The notes: generated by a model from the sequence alone, not told the origin. 64,000 bases of DNA from Labilithrix sp. (GCA_019637105.1 JAHBWF010000013.1:1-64000); one strand, 5' to 3'. Shown: positions 26,157 through 35,471, counted from the first letter of the stretch. Numbers and translations: made by a program.

Positions 26157-26888
26157 ATGCGCGCTCGATCTCCTCTTCGTCGTCGGCGTCGTCCGCGCTC
26201 CGCCCAGCGGCGGCGATCGTCGGCGCTCCTCGCGCTCGGCGTCGCGCTCGCGTTCGGTCCCGACTGTACGTGCCGGCGCGGCGCGAAGGTCGCTCCCCCC
26301 GTCGACGCCGCGGACGACGCCGGTGATCTCGCGACGGAGCCCCTCGTCGACGCCGCGGCCCTGGACGCCGCCCCGCCGGACACGCGGATCTACCCGTTCG
26401 AAGAGGACCGGTGGTGGGACCACCGCTACGCGAACCCGGGAGGGCCGTACGACTGCAAGCCCGGCGTTCATCGGACGACGATCGCCGGGCGGAGGGCGGT
26501 CGGCGGCCGCGAGGCCTGGCGGATGAAGACCGCGTGCGGGGCGAAGCAGGAGATCGCCGTCGCGGTCGAGGGCGACGAGCTCGCGACGTGGTTCAACGGG
26601 AAGTGGCTGCATCTCCTCCGCGCGCCGCTCCAGGACGGCGCGCGCTGGCCGTGGGCCGGCTCGAGGATGCGCCTGACGCGCGAGCCCACCCCGGTGAAGG
26701 TCGAGGCCGGCACCTTCGACGACTGCTGGACCGTGACGCTCGCGCCCGAGCTCCCGAGCGTCTCGACGACCTACTGCCGCGGCGTCGGCGTCGTGCGCGT
26801 ACGCCGCGGCGGCCCGCGATCGAACTACGCCGGCAACGACGCCGAGCTCGTCGGCGCGAGCTTCCCCCTGCCGGCGCTCCCCGACTGA
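26157..26888 (+). CDS. Hypothetical exported protein
   Basis: This 243-residue protein has a very basic N-terminus (RRRRRPRSAQRRR) followed by a hydrophobic segment ALLALGVALAFG and a Cys pair (PDCTC), so it is probably exported; DC is not a canonical lipobox, so lipidation is unsure. A low-complexity Ala/Asp stretch (about 40-75) links to a compact domain of about 165 residues with several Trp and Cys residues (RWWDHRY, FDDCWTVTL, STTYCRGVG). I do not recognise the family; the strand-rich end recalls small beta domains of periplasmic proteins. The start is ATG 26157, 38 bp after the large barrel gene, so it could be translated from the same transcript. It converges with the tetR gene. Confidence 0.6.
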   Translation: MRARSPLRRRRRPRSAQRRRSSALLALGVALAFGPDCTCRRGAKVAPPVDAADDAGDLATEPLVDAAALDAAPPDTRIYPFEEDRWWDHRYANPGGPYDCKPGVHRTTIAGRRAVGGREAWRMKTACGAKQEIAVAVEGDELATWFNGKWLHLLRAPLQDGARWPWAGSRMRLTREPTPVKVEAGTFDDCWTVTLAPELPSVSTTYCRGVGVVRVRRGGPRSNYAGNDAELVGASFPLPALPD

Positions 26889-26906
26889 GCACGCTCCCGG
26901 CGGAGG

Positions 26907-27524
26907 TCATTCGCTCCTGCTGCGGGCTCCGCCCGGGCCGGGCCTCATTTCACTGAGGACGTGCCACAGCCAACCTGCCACGCGCTGCGAGGAGGGCCGC
27001 GATTTCGCGCCGAACCAGTACACGAGGATCGCCACGAGCGAGCCCGCGACCGCGTAGGCCTCGACGGCGGTCGGTAATGGTCGAACGGACTTCAACGATC
27101 CGTCGCGCAGCTTCTTCTCGATCTCCTCGGCGATGCGCTGACGGAAGCCGTGCACTACCTTGGCGCTCCCGTTCGAGCTGAAGACGCGACGGTAGACGGC
27201 GAGGCGACGCTCGAGCGTCCGCACCGTCGCCAGCACGTACTTGGGAGGCTCGTCGAGCTCCGCGTCCTCGAAGATGTCGGTCCTCGAGGTCACGGCGGTC
27301 GTCAACCCCTCGAGCTCGAACTGCAGGGCCACGTCGAGGAGCTCGTCGAGACTTCGGTAGTGCGCGTAGAACGTCGCTCGGTTCACCTGCGCGCGCTCGG
27401 CGACGTCGGCGATGCTGAGCGTGTCCAGATCGCGCTCGTGGGCCAGCTCGAGGAGCGCCTCGTGCAGGATTCGGCGGGTCCGCAGCACCCGAGGGTCGCA
27501 GTCGTCGTCCGGTCTCTTGGCCAT
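26907..27524 (-). CDS. TetR-family transcriptional repressor
   Basis: The first 60 residues form a TetR helix-turn-helix: RVLRTRRILHEALLELAHE, then DTLSIADVAERAQVNRATFY and AHYRSLDELL. The remaining 140 residues are a helical ligand and dimerisation domain with the hydrophobic patch AYAVAGSLVAILVYWFG. The gene is divergent from the membrane-fusion/RND genes, with 101 bp between starts, and the space holds an 18-bp palindrome and further inverted and direct repeats. It most likely represses both itself and the efflux operon until a pump substrate binds. The ATG at 27524 starts right at the conserved domain. The ligand cannot be told from sequence. Confidence 0.9.
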   Translation of the reverse strand: MAKRPDDDCDPRVLRTRRILHEALLELAHERDLDTLSIADVAERAQVNRATFYAHYRSLDELLDVALQFELEGLTTAVTSRTDIFEDAELDEPPKYVLATVRTLERRLAVYRRVFSSNGSAKVVHGFRQRIAEEIEKKLRDGSLKSVRPLPTAVEAYAVAGSLVAILVYWFGAKSRPSSQRVAGWLWHVLSEMRPGPGGARSRSE

Positions 27525-27557
27525 GCCGTCATCCTAGGCGCTCGCGGCGCCCTCATC

Positions 27558-27611
27558 AAGCAACACATGTTGCTTAACGAACACTGGTCCGTTAGACATC
27601 ACATGTTGCTT
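27558..27611. promoter_or_regulatory. Operator region between tetR and the efflux operon
   Basis: An 18-bp palindrome AAGCAACA-CA-TGTTGCTT (27558-27575) overlaps an inverted repeat TAACGAACACTGGTCCGTTA (27575-27594). The half-site CACATGTTGCTT (27564-27575) recurs at 27600-27611, 36 bp away. This stretch is much A+T-richer than its surroundings. It is the obvious binding site for the TetR protein and would overlap both promoters. Confidence 0.75.
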
Positions 27612-27625
27612 TGTGAGGGAGCGTC

Positions 27626-28708
27626 ATGCCGTTCTTCGACTGGACAGGGAAATGCGGCCGCGCCTGCGCGCGCATTCATTGGGGGCTGGCCCTCGGAGCC
27701 GCGACCGTCGGCTGCCGAGGCAAGGCCCCTCCGCCGGCGTCGTTCGACCCGCGCGTCACCGTCGCCGTCGTTCGAAGCAGCGAGGTCGGGAGGACCGTGC
27801 GCCTCTCGGGGACCCTCGAAGCCGACAGGACGCTGCCCCTGGGGTTCGCGCAGCCGGGCACGGTGGAGGCGGTGCTCGTGCAGGAGGGAGAGTCGGTGAA
27901 GAGGGGGCAGGCCCTCGCGCGGCTCGTGACGCGCTCTCTGTCGGACGCGCTCGGCGTCGCCGAGGCGAAGGCCGCGCAGGCCGACGACGCGGTCCGAAGG
28001 CTCGAGCCGCTGCGTCGGAACGGGACGTTGCCCGAGATCCAGTGGGTCGAGGCCGAGACCGGACGGCAGCAGGCTCGCCTCGTCGTTTCCATGGCGCAGA
28101 AGAACCTCGACGACGCCACGCTACGGGCGCCCGAAGACGGAGTCGTGTCGCGTCGCCATGTCGAGGCGGGAGCGAGCGTGCTCCCCGGCGCGCCGGCGAT
28201 CACCCTGGTGAAGACACGGCGGATGCTGGCGGTCGCGCCGATCGCGGAGACGCAGATCGCCCACGTGCAGATCGGCCAGCCTGCGCGGGTGACGGTGTCC
28301 GCCACCGGCAAGAGCTTCCAGGGTGCGGTCCGCGAAATCGGCGTCCTCGCCGATCCCCTGACGCGCACCTACCCGGTCAAGATCGCGCTGGACAACGCCG
28401 ACGGCGCGCTGCGCGTAGGGATGGTCGCCGACGTACACCTTCAGCAACGTGACGGAGAGAGCGCGCTCGTCGTCCCTCCAGCCGCCGTGCGGATCGACGA
28501 GCACGGCGGCACCTACGTGTACGTCGTGACGAGCGACGACAAGGCCCGTCGAGAGCCCGTGCAGATCACCGGCTTCGTCGGCGAGGACACCGCGTTGACC
28601 GGCAGGATCGTCGCCGGCGCGCGCGTGGTGACGTCGGGCACGCCCATGCTCACGGACGGGATCGCCGTACGTGTGGCGAACGACGGCAAGGCGGCGGTGG
28701 CTCCGTGA
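27626..28708 (+). CDS. Efflux RND transporter periplasmic adaptor (membrane-fusion protein)
   Basis: This 360-residue HlyD/AcrA-type adaptor links the pump to the outer-membrane channel. Near the N-terminus a hydrophobic stretch ends in GCRGKAPPP, with Cys30 a possible lipidation site (VGC). VRLSGTLEADRTLPLGFAQP and VEAVLVQEGESVKRGQALAR form the first half-lipoyl and barrel strands; a helical hairpin (about 110-165, VAEAKAAQADDAVRRLEPLR) follows, then the second half-lipoyl (TLRAPEDGVVSRRHVEAGAS) and the beta-barrel and membrane-proximal domains (ATGKSFQGAVREIG). The start ATG at 27626 follows GAGGGAG. The stop overlaps the RND start (GTGA), so the two are translationally coupled. Regulation by the divergent TetR is likely. 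Confidence 0.92.
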   Translation: MPFFDWTGKCGRACARIHWGLALGAATVGCRGKAPPPASFDPRVTVAVVRSSEVGRTVRLSGTLEADRTLPLGFAQPGTVEAVLVQEGESVKRGQALARLVTRSLSDALGVAEAKAAQADDAVRRLEPLRRNGTLPEIQWVEAETGRQQARLVVSMAQKNLDDATLRAPEDGVVSRRHVEAGASVLPGAPAITLVKTRRMLAVAPIAETQIAHVQIGQPARVTVSATGKSFQGAVREIGVLADPLTRTYPVKIALDNADGALRVGMVADVHLQQRDGESALVVPPAAVRIDEHGGTYVYVVTSDDKARREPVQITGFVGEDTALTGRIVAGARVVTSGTPMLTDGIAVRVANDGKAAVAP

Positions 28709-31700
28709 AGCCGCCGAACCCGATCGAGCGGGCGATGAAGCAATGGCGCGTCGTCACCACCGTCGTGGTGATGCTGGTCGGCTACGGCGTCCTGTCCTTC
28801 ATGACGATGCCGCGCCAGGAGTTCCCTGCGTTCACGATTCGCCAAGGTCTCGTCGTCGGCGTGATGCCGGGGGCCTCGTCGAACGAGGTCGAGGAGCGCC
28901 TGACGAAGGTGGTCGAGAGCTATCTCTTCGGCTTCAACGAGGTCGACAAACGGAAGACGCGCTCCGTCTCCCAGGAGGGGCGATCGATCGTCTTCGTGGA
29001 GCTCGACGAGAAGGTGAAGGGCCCCGACGCGCCCGCCTTCTGGGCGAAGCTCCGCCACGGGCTGAACGAGCTCAGGGCGCAGAGTCTACCGAGTCAGGTG
29101 GTGGCGCTGGTCGGCGACAACGACTTCGGGGACACCAGCGCGGTCCTGTTCACGTTGGTGTCGGAGGGACATAGTCCGCGGGACCTGGAGCGTCACCTCG
29201 AGGTGGTGGAGACCGAGCTGCGGCGCATCGGCGCGACGTCCAAGCTTCGGCGAGCGGGGATGCAGCGCGAGATCGTACGGATCACCGTCGCGCGCGAGAG
29301 GCTCGCCCGTTACGGGCTCCGCCCGATCTCGATCTGGACGGCGCTCCAGGGAATGAGCGAAGCGCCCGCTCCGGCGCGACTCGACGGCGACACCCTGGAG
29401 CTTCCCGTCCACGTCAGCAAGGGCCTCCGCACCGAGCAGGAGCTGGGGGAGCTCATCGTGTTGTCCGATCCGACGGGCCCCCACGTCAGGCTCAAGGACG
29501 TGGCCACGATCACGCGCGAGTACGGGCACGAGGACGCCTTCGTTCGATTCAACGGCAAGACCGCCATGGTGCTCTCGATCGAGATGCAGCCCGGCAACGA
29601 CATCACCCACTTCGGAGAGGAGGTCGACGCCGCTGTCGAGCGAGCCAAGCGGTCTCTTCCGAAGACCGTCCAGATCGCCCGCGTCGCCGACCAGCCTCAC
29701 GTCGTGAAGGAGTCCGTCAACCACTTCTTGCGCGACTTCGGGCTGGCGATCGGCTCCGTGGTCCTGGTCACGATGCTCCTCTTGCCGCTCCGCGTCGCGG
29801 CGGTCGCGGCGGTGACGATCCCCGTATGTGTGTTCATCACGCTCGGGATCTTGAGCGCGGTGGGCGTCGAGCTCCAGACCGTCTCGCTCGCGGGGCTGAT
29901 CGTCGTGCTCGGCATGGTGGTCGACAACGCCATCGTCGTCATCGACGGTCACGTCGAGAAGCTCGACGCCGGCCTCGATCCCTGGACAGCCGCGTGGAAG
30001 AGCGCCCGTGAGCTCTTGGTCCCGGTCTTCACCGCGACGCTCGCGATCGTCATGGCGTACGCGCCGCTCGCGCTGTTCTTGACCGGGGTCGCGCAAGACT
30101 TCGTCGGCAGCCTCCCGATCACCATCGGTGTCGCGCTCGGGACGAGCATGGCGTTGGCGATGCTGCTCGTCCCCGTGCTGAACACGACCTTCATCCGCGG
30201 AGGCCTGCGCGCGCATCGCGTCGAGGGTCACCGATCTCTCTTGGAGCGCGCGCAGGGCCTCTACGATCGCGCGCTCGAGGCCGCCTTTCGACGGCCGGCG
30301 GTGACGCTCTCCGTGGGCGTCACCTCGGTGCTGCTGGCGCTCCTGTTGGCGTCGAAGGTGCCCCAGCAGCTCTTTCCGAAGATGGACCGCAACCAGTTCG
30401 CGGTCGAGGTGTACCTGCCGCCGGGGCGTTCCCTCCAGCGAACCGACTCGGTGATGCGCGAGCTCGAAGCGAGCCTCGCCGTCGACGAACGCGTCGTCGA
30501 CGTGACGGCCTTCGTGGGCACGAGCTCGCCACGTTTCCACACGCTCTACGCGCCCAACATGCCGGCGCGCAACTACGGGCAGCTGCTCGTCAACACGACG
30601 AGCGAAGGAGCGACGCTCGAGGTCCTGCGAGAGTACGAAGCCCGCTTTCGCGGCGCGTTCCCCGACGCGTGGGTCCGCTGGAAGCAGCTCGACATGCAGG
30701 CCACGGCCGCTCCGATCGAGATCAGGCTCTCCGGCGACGACGTGGCGACGCTGAAGGAGCTCGCCGAGCGCGTAGAGGCGAAGGCGCGCGCGCTCCCCGG
30801 CGTCACCTGGGTGCGCAACGACTTCGAGGCGCCTCTCCTGGGCGTCGAGGTGACCCCGGACACGGACGCCGCGTCGCGGATGGGGGTCTCGCGGACGGCG
30901 CTGCAGCTCTCCTTGGCGGTCGGCACGTCACGAGGAGTGCCGCTCACCACGCTCTGGGAGGACGACTACCCCGTGCGCGTCGTGCTCGCCGACGATCGCC
31001 ACGAGGCGTCGACGCTCGACGGTCTCCGGCAGCAGTACGTCTCTTCGACGCTCGCGATGGCCACCGTACCCGTCGAGCAGCTCGCCACGTTCCGACCGAT
31101 GTGGACCGACGGGGTCATCGCGCGGCGCAACGGCGTACGCACGCTCACGGTACGCGTCGACGTGGGCTTCGACGCCCTCGCCTCGGACGTCCAACGGAGG
31201 CTCGGCGCCGCGCTCGCCGAGATCGAGACGCCGCCGGGGGTGAACGTCGACTTCGGCGGAGAGCTCGAAGCCACGGCGGAGAACTACGGGCCCATGGCGA
31301 AGTCCCTGGGCGTGACCGTCGCGGTCATCTACCTCATCTTGCTGTTCCAGTTTCAGCGCCACAAAAGGGCGCTCCTCGTGATGTTGACGATGCCGCTGAG
31401 CTTGTTCGGCTCCGTGCTCGGCCTGGTCCTGACGAGCTACCCGTTCGGCTTCACGGCGTTCCTGGGCGTCATCAGCCTCATGGGCATCGTCGTGCGCAAC
31501 GGCATCATCCTCGTGGGCTACGCCGACGAGCTGCGTCGTGACCACGGGCTGTCGGTGCGGGAGGCCGCCGTCGCCGCGGGCAAACGTCGAATGCGGCCCA
31601 TCTTCCTGACGTCGGTCGCGGCGGCCATCGGTGTCGTGCCGATGATCCTGAGTCGCTCCACGCTGTGGGGCCCGCTCGGCTCGGTCACGGCGTTCGGCCT

Positions 31701-33183
31701 GGTGCTCTCGATGGTGCTCACGCTGTTCGTCGTGCCGGTGGCCTACTGGTTGATGATGCGCGGCGAAGAGCGCCGGGCGATCGGAGCCCGCGCCGCGTAC
31801 GGGCCGGCGAACGTCGCCGCCGGCGCGATCGTCCTCTTCTGCTTCGCGGCGTGGCCGTCCCCCGCGCACGCACGAGAGGAGCCGCTGACGCTCGAACGCT
31901 GCCGGGCGCTCGCGCTCCGTCACAACGCACAAGTCCAGCGGAGCGCGCTCGAGGTCTCGGCGGCCGAGTCCGCTCGCGCGGCGGCCTTCACGAAGTACTT
32001 CCCGCAGATGTCCGCGACGGGGGTCGCGATGGCGGCCTCCGCGCCGCTGGTCTCGATGTCGAACCCGGGGGGCAATCTCCCCGTCTACGACGGCAACCCG
32101 GCGAACCTGGGGACGTCGGGGCAGTTCGCGTACCTGCCCGGGAGCACCCTCAGCGCCGGACGCACGATCGTGGCGGGCTCCGTGATCGCGGTTCAGCCGC
32201 TGTACGCCGGAGGCCGCATCTCGAACGGCAATCGCCTCGCCGAGACCGGCGTCGAGATCGCGCAGGATCGCGCGGCCCTCTCGCGCCGCGAGGTCGTCGC
32301 TCAAACGGACGACAAGTACTGGCGCCTGGTCGCGCTCGCCGAGAAAGCGAAGACGCTCGAGGCCTACGAGGCTTTGCTCACGGAGCTCGAGCGCCGCGCC
32401 GCGGACGCGGTCCGCGCCGGCCTGGCCACGCGCAACGATCAACTGAAGGTCGCGCTGCAGAGGAGGCAAGCCGAGATCGACCGCATGCGACTCACCAGCG
32501 CGCGCCGTCTCTCGGCGCGCGACCTGCGGCGCCACGTCGGTCTGCCCGAGGGTGACGAGATCGCCCTCGTCGACGCTCTCGAGCGCCCCACGGATCCCGC
32601 CGCGCTCGGAGCGGGCCGCGAGAAGGGGGCGGACACGCGCGTCGAGCTGGACCTGCTGCGCAAAGCGGCGCGGGCGACCAAGCTGCAATCCGAGCTGCGG
32701 CTCGGAGAAGCGCTCCCGACGCTCTCCATCGGAGGCATGCTCACTCACTATCGGCTGGGGGAGCTCGGCGGCACGAACAACGCCGTCGTCTTCGCGACGC
32801 TCAGCGTGCCGGTGACGCAGTGGTGGGAGCGCTCGTACCTGCGCAGGGAGCAGGAGGCGCGCGAGCACCTCGCGCAGTCGCAGCTCGAGGAGACCCGCTC
32901 GCTCGTCGGCCTCGAGATCGAGAAGGCGTGGGACGAGCTCCGAACGGCGTGGAGCGCGTTCGAGGTGTCGGAGGAGGCCGTCACGCAAGCCGACGTGAAC
33001 CTCACCGAGGCGACGTCTCGCTACGCCAGCGGCTTGATCCCCTTCTCCGACGTCCTCGAGGCCCAGGTCCTCAAGCACCAGGCGGAGGACCGCCGGATCG
33101 ATGCCCGGAGCGACTACTGGCAGAGACGCTCCACCTACCTGCGCGCCGTCCACGGCAGAGAAGACGGGAGCGTGCGCAGGTAG
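28705..33183 (+). CDS. RND efflux permease fused to a TolC-like outer-membrane factor
   Basis: The first 1020 of 1492 residues are a complete RND permease: TM1 at 17-38, the porter domain, TM4 GMVVDNAIVVID with Asp407 (AcrB Asp407; the second Asp is Asn408), and a C-terminal TM12 ending near 1015. Proton-driven export of drugs or lipophiles from the periplasm is expected. A short cytoplasmic link then leads to a hydrophobic stretch (about 1035-1052) ending PSPAHA before REEPLTLERC, which looks like a signal peptide with cleavage after Ala1056. Residues 1057-1492 match TolC/OprM-like outer-membrane factors: LTLERCRALALRHN, GRISNGNRLAETG, a helical repeat, and RYASGLIPFSDVLEAQVL. One polypeptide thus encodes two pump parts. 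Met1017 or Met1018 could also serve as an internal start. The start is a GTG overlapping the adaptor stop. Confidence 0.9.
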   Translation: MKPPNPIERAMKQWRVVTTVVVMLVGYGVLSFMTMPRQEFPAFTIRQGLVVGVMPGASSNEVEERLTKVVESYLFGFNEVDKRKTRSVSQEGRSIVFVELDEKVKGPDAPAFWAKLRHGLNELRAQSLPSQVVALVGDNDFGDTSAVLFTLVSEGHSPRDLERHLEVVETELRRIGATSKLRRAGMQREIVRITVARERLARYGLRPISIWTALQGMSEAPAPARLDGDTLELPVHVSKGLRTEQELGELIVLSDPTGPHVRLKDVATITREYGHEDAFVRFNGKTAMVLSIEMQPGNDITHFGEEVDAAVERAKRSLPKTVQIARVADQPHVVKESVNHFLRDFGLAIGSVVLVTMLLLPLRVAAVAAVTIPVCVFITLGILSAVGVELQTVSLAGLIVVLGMVVDNAIVVIDGHVEKLDAGLDPWTAAWKSARELLVPVFTATLAIVMAYAPLALFLTGVAQDFVGSLPITIGVALGTSMALAMLLVPVLNTTFIRGGLRAHRVEGHRSLLERAQGLYDRALEAAFRRPAVTLSVGVTSVLLALLLASKVPQQLFPKMDRNQFAVEVYLPPGRSLQRTDSVMRELEASLAVDERVVDVTAFVGTSSPRFHTLYAPNMPARNYGQLLVNTTSEGATLEVLREYEARFRGAFPDAWVRWKQLDMQATAAPIEIRLSGDDVATLKELAERVEAKARALPGVTWVRNDFEAPLLGVEVTPDTDAASRMGVSRTALQLSLAVGTSRGVPLTTLWEDDYPVRVVLADDRHEASTLDGLRQQYVSSTLAMATVPVEQLATFRPMWTDGVIARRNGVRTLTVRVDVGFDALASDVQRRLGAALAEIETPPGVNVDFGGELEATAENYGPMAKSLGVTVAVIYLILLFQFQRHKRALLVMLTMPLSLFGSVLGLVLTSYPFGFTAFLGVISLMGIVVRNGIILVGYADELRRDHGLSVREAAVAAGKRRMRPIFLTSVAAAIGVVPMILSRSTLWGPLGSVTAFGLVLSMVLTLFVVPVAYWLMMRGEERRAIGARAAYGPANVAAGAIVLFCFAAWPSPAHAREEPLTLERCRALALRHNAQVQRSALEVSAAESARAAAFTKYFPQMSATGVAMAASAPLVSMSNPGGNLPVYDGNPANLGTSGQFAYLPGSTLSAGRTIVAGSVIAVQPLYAGGRISNGNRLAETGVEIAQDRAALSRREVVAQTDDKYWRLVALAEKAKTLEAYEALLTELERRAADAVRAGLATRNDQLKVALQRRQAEIDRMRLTSARRLSARDLRRHVGLPEGDEIALVDALERPTDPAALGAGREKGADTRVELDLLRKAARATKLQSELRLGEALPTLSIGGMLTHYRLGELGGTNNAVVFATLSVPVTQWWERSYLRREQEAREHLAQSQLEETRSLVGLEIEKAWDELRTAWSAFEVSEEAVTQADVNLTEATSRYASGLIPFSDVLEAQVLKHQAEDRRIDARSDYWQRRSTYLRAVHGREDGSVRR

Positions 33184-33310
33184 CGCGCGGCGTGCTCGTG
33201 ACGATCGAACGCCCGTCGTCCCCGTTCTCCGGACGCCTCCTCGCGACGCGAGCGAGAACGCGCGGCGCGCTCGCAGCATCGGATGGGGCGATCGAAGAAG
33301 CGAGAGATTC

Positions 33311-34228
33311 ATGCTTCGCTACTCGGCAGATCGGCGCACGATAGCCTTCATCGTCGCGTACTTCGTCCTCCTGTTCGGAGCGTGGACGGCGTGGGACGGC
33401 GCTCCGCTCGCCGTCAAGATCGGGCTCGTCCTCGCGCTGTGCGTCGTCGCCTGGATCAACGCGGTCATCACGCACAACACGATCCATTGCCCGATGTGGA
33501 CGTCGCGGAAGCTCAACCGTGTCACCCAGGTCGTGCTCTCGCTGAGCTACGGGTTCCCCGTCAGCGAGTTCAAGCCGGGCCACAACCTCAGCCATCACCG
33601 GTTCACGCAGACGAGGCGGGACGGGATGCGCACGACCAAGCTCCGCTATAGGGCGAACATCCTCAACCTGCTCCTCTTCTTCGCGCGCGTGGGTCCGGGG
33701 GTCACCGCCCGCAACGCGGAGTACGCGCGGACGACGCCGAACCGCGCCTGGAAGAGGCAGCTCGCGCTCGAGACCGTCGTGGCGTGGGGCTTCAAGCTGG
33801 GGCTCGTCGCGCTCTGTTGGTGGAAGGGGCTCCTGCTCGTCGTCGTCCCGCACTTCTACGCCGTGTGGGGGATCACCACCGTGAACTTCATCCAGCACGA
33901 CGGGTGCGACGCCGACCATCCGTACAACCACTCGCGCAACTTCGTCGGGCGCGCGTTCAACTGGCTCACGTTCAACAACGGCTTCCACGGCATGCACCAC
34001 ATGCAGCCGGGGCTCCACTGGAGCCTCTTGCCCGCGGCGCACGCCGAGAAGCTCGCCCCGCACGTCGATCCTCGGCTCGAGAGGCGATCGCTCGCGGCGT
34101 ACCTCTTCGACGCCTTCATCCATCCAGGCACGCGGCGGCGCTACGACGGGGAGCGCGTCGTCCTTCCGCCGGACGAGCCCGACGAGAGCTGGGTCCTCGC
34201 GCCCGCGAAGCCCTCGGGGCGGTCGTGA
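33311..34228 (+). CDS. Membrane fatty-acid desaturase
   Basis: This 305-residue di-iron membrane desaturase has the histidine boxes HNTIH (ITHNTIHCP), HNLSHH (GHNLSHHRFTQ) and HGMHH (NGFHGMHHMQP), with a further His pair in FIQHDGCDADH. The hydrophobic plan is two hairpins: TIAFIVAYFVLLFGAW and IGLVLALCVVAWINAV, then VVAWGFKLGLVALCWW and LLLVVVPHFYAVWG. The pattern is closest to the FADS/CrtR-like fatty-acid desaturase group. The start ATG at 33311 is preceded by GAGAG. It lies 127 bp after the efflux operon and shares its strand but not its apparent control. The product would adjust membrane unsaturation, and it is the second desaturase in the window. Confidence 0.85.
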   Translation: MLRYSADRRTIAFIVAYFVLLFGAWTAWDGAPLAVKIGLVLALCVVAWINAVITHNTIHCPMWTSRKLNRVTQVVLSLSYGFPVSEFKPGHNLSHHRFTQTRRDGMRTTKLRYRANILNLLLFFARVGPGVTARNAEYARTTPNRAWKRQLALETVVAWGFKLGLVALCWWKGLLLVVVPHFYAVWGITTVNFIQHDGCDADHPYNHSRNFVGRAFNWLTFNNGFHGMHHMQPGLHWSLLPAAHAEKLAPHVDPRLERRSLAAYLFDAFIHPGTRRRYDGERVVLPPDEPDESWVLAPAKPSGRS

Positions 34229-34277
34229 CGAGGCGCGCGCCGCCGCGCCGGACGGCTCGTCGCTCGCTCCTCGCCGC

Positions 34278-35276
34278 TCAGGGCGCGGTCGGGGAGTCGG
34301 TGGTCACGCCGGCGCCGAACCAGGCGATCGGCGCGCCGTCCTTGTCCTTCGCGGCGAGCACGTGCGTCGAGCTGCCGGTCGCGATGTCGACCTCGTAGAC
34401 GTCGCCCGAGACGGTGAAGCCGTAGGCCTTCCCCGCCCAGAAGCCCATGCCGTAGTAGCCCTTCTGCCCGGTGTCGCCGATGATCTTCAGCAGCGTGCCG
34501 GTCTTCGGATCGACCTCCGCGAGCAGGTCGTTGCCCGCGCCGGCGTCGCCGGTCACCTGCTTGATCGCCGCGTACGTCCTGCCCTGATCGCGGACGAGCG
34601 AGATGAAGTCCCCCGAGATCCCGTACTCGAGGCCGTTGAACGCGGGCGTCGGGTTGAGGTTCTCCTGGTCGGTCATCTCGCCGGTCTGGAGATCGATGCG
34701 CGTGTAGATCGTGGCGTCGTCGAAGTTGTCGAAGGCGTAGCCGACGAGCGCCTCCTGCGTCGGATCGATGGTCCCGGCCGGGACGAACGACAGCGAGTTC
34801 GGGTACATGTTCGCCCTGGTGTCGGTGCGGATGACCTGGCACGCGCCGCTCGTCGCGTCGACCTTGATGAAGCGCCAGTACGTCGTCGCGTACATCTGGC
34901 CGGTGCGATCGAGCGCGAGGTCGATGACCGCGTCGTTCTCCGGCGTCGTTCCGAGGCCGCCGACGCCGTTCTGCGGCACGCAGCCGAAGACGCCGACCTC
35001 GACGAGCGTGTTGGCGAGCGGGTCGAACCGGTAGAGCGTGTTCTTGTCGTGCGCGTAGATCCGCCCCGGCGGCTTGCCGCCGTCGGGGAGCGGCGGATCG
35101 GCGCCGTCGGGGACCTCGTCCGTCCGCCCGGAGTCGCGTCGCTTCGCGCCGGCGTCCTCGTCGTCGTCGGTCACGGGCAGCGTGCTCACCGGGGCGGGAT
35201 CGGAGCAGGCGACGAACGCGAGCGCGAGCGACGCGCAGAGGCTCGTGGCGAGGAAGAAGATCGGTAGGCGACGCAC
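34278..35276 (-). CDS. Predicted lipoprotein with propeller-like body
   Basis: This 332-residue protein opens with a signal peptide, IFFLATSLCASLALAFVACS, ending at a lipobox-like FVAC, followed by an acidic linker (DDDEDAGAKRRDSGR) typical of myxobacterial surface lipoproteins. The body repeats short strand motifs such as IYAHDKNTLYRFDPLANTL, MYATTYWRFIKVD, IYTRIDLQTGEMT and YEVDIATGSSTHVL at intervals of about 40-50 residues, which suggests a beta-propeller (quinoprotein or NHL-like). No catalytic residues were recognised. The start is a GTG at 35276. It is divergent from the iron-regulated operon, with the Fur-box-like palindrome 180 bp away, so shared control is possible but not shown. 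Confidence 0.6.
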   Translation of the reverse strand: MRRLPIFFLATSLCASLALAFVACSDPAPVSTLPVTDDDEDAGAKRRDSGRTDEVPDGADPPLPDGGKPPGRIYAHDKNTLYRFDPLANTLVEVGVFGCVPQNGVGGLGTTPENDAVIDLALDRTGQMYATTYWRFIKVDATSGACQVIRTDTRANMYPNSLSFVPAGTIDPTQEALVGYAFDNFDDATIYTRIDLQTGEMTDQENLNPTPAFNGLEYGISGDFISLVRDQGRTYAAIKQVTGDAGAGNDLLAEVDPKTGTLLKIIGDTGQKGYYGMGFWAGKAYGFTVSGDVYEVDIATGSSTHVLAAKDKDGAPIAWFGAGVTTDSPTAP

Positions 35277-35456
35277 GGCCCTCGGATCTTACGCCGGCCG
35301 CGGGATGAACGCTCCCACGCGGCGCGGGCCTCGGCCGCGCGCGCGGCCGTTCGGGCGCCTCGGCTCCCCGCTCCCCGCGGGGCTTCCAGGCTTCAATCGC
35401 GAACGATTTCCACGTGAAAGGTCGTCGATAGATGCAATCGAACGCAGCCTTCTTAA

Positions 35457-35471
35457 TGAAAACGGTTTTCA
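35457..35471. promoter_or_regulatory. Fur-box-like palindrome
   Basis: TGAAAACGGTTTTCA is a perfect 7-1-7 palindrome and matches the Fur half-site model TGATAATnATTATCA at 10 of 14 non-central positions. It stands in a local A+T-rich patch 87 bp before the ATG of a lipoprotein, imelysin, HTTM and TonB-receptor operon, gene types often controlled by iron. Confidence 0.6.

Noticed and set aside
23066..26383. 1105-residue open frame opposite the metallopeptidase/barrel gene
   Set aside because: It is antisense to a protein with clear motifs and has the monotonous charged composition of shadow frames.
26907..33183. Mobile element carrying the efflux operon
   Set aside because: The intergenic operator is A+T-rich, but no transposase, integrase, terminal repeat or tRNA site was found at either end.
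33101..33310. N-terminal extension of the second desaturase
   Set aside because: The extra 70 residues overlap the end of the efflux gene, are low in hydrophobicity and unlike desaturases; ATG 33311 fits the first membrane helix.
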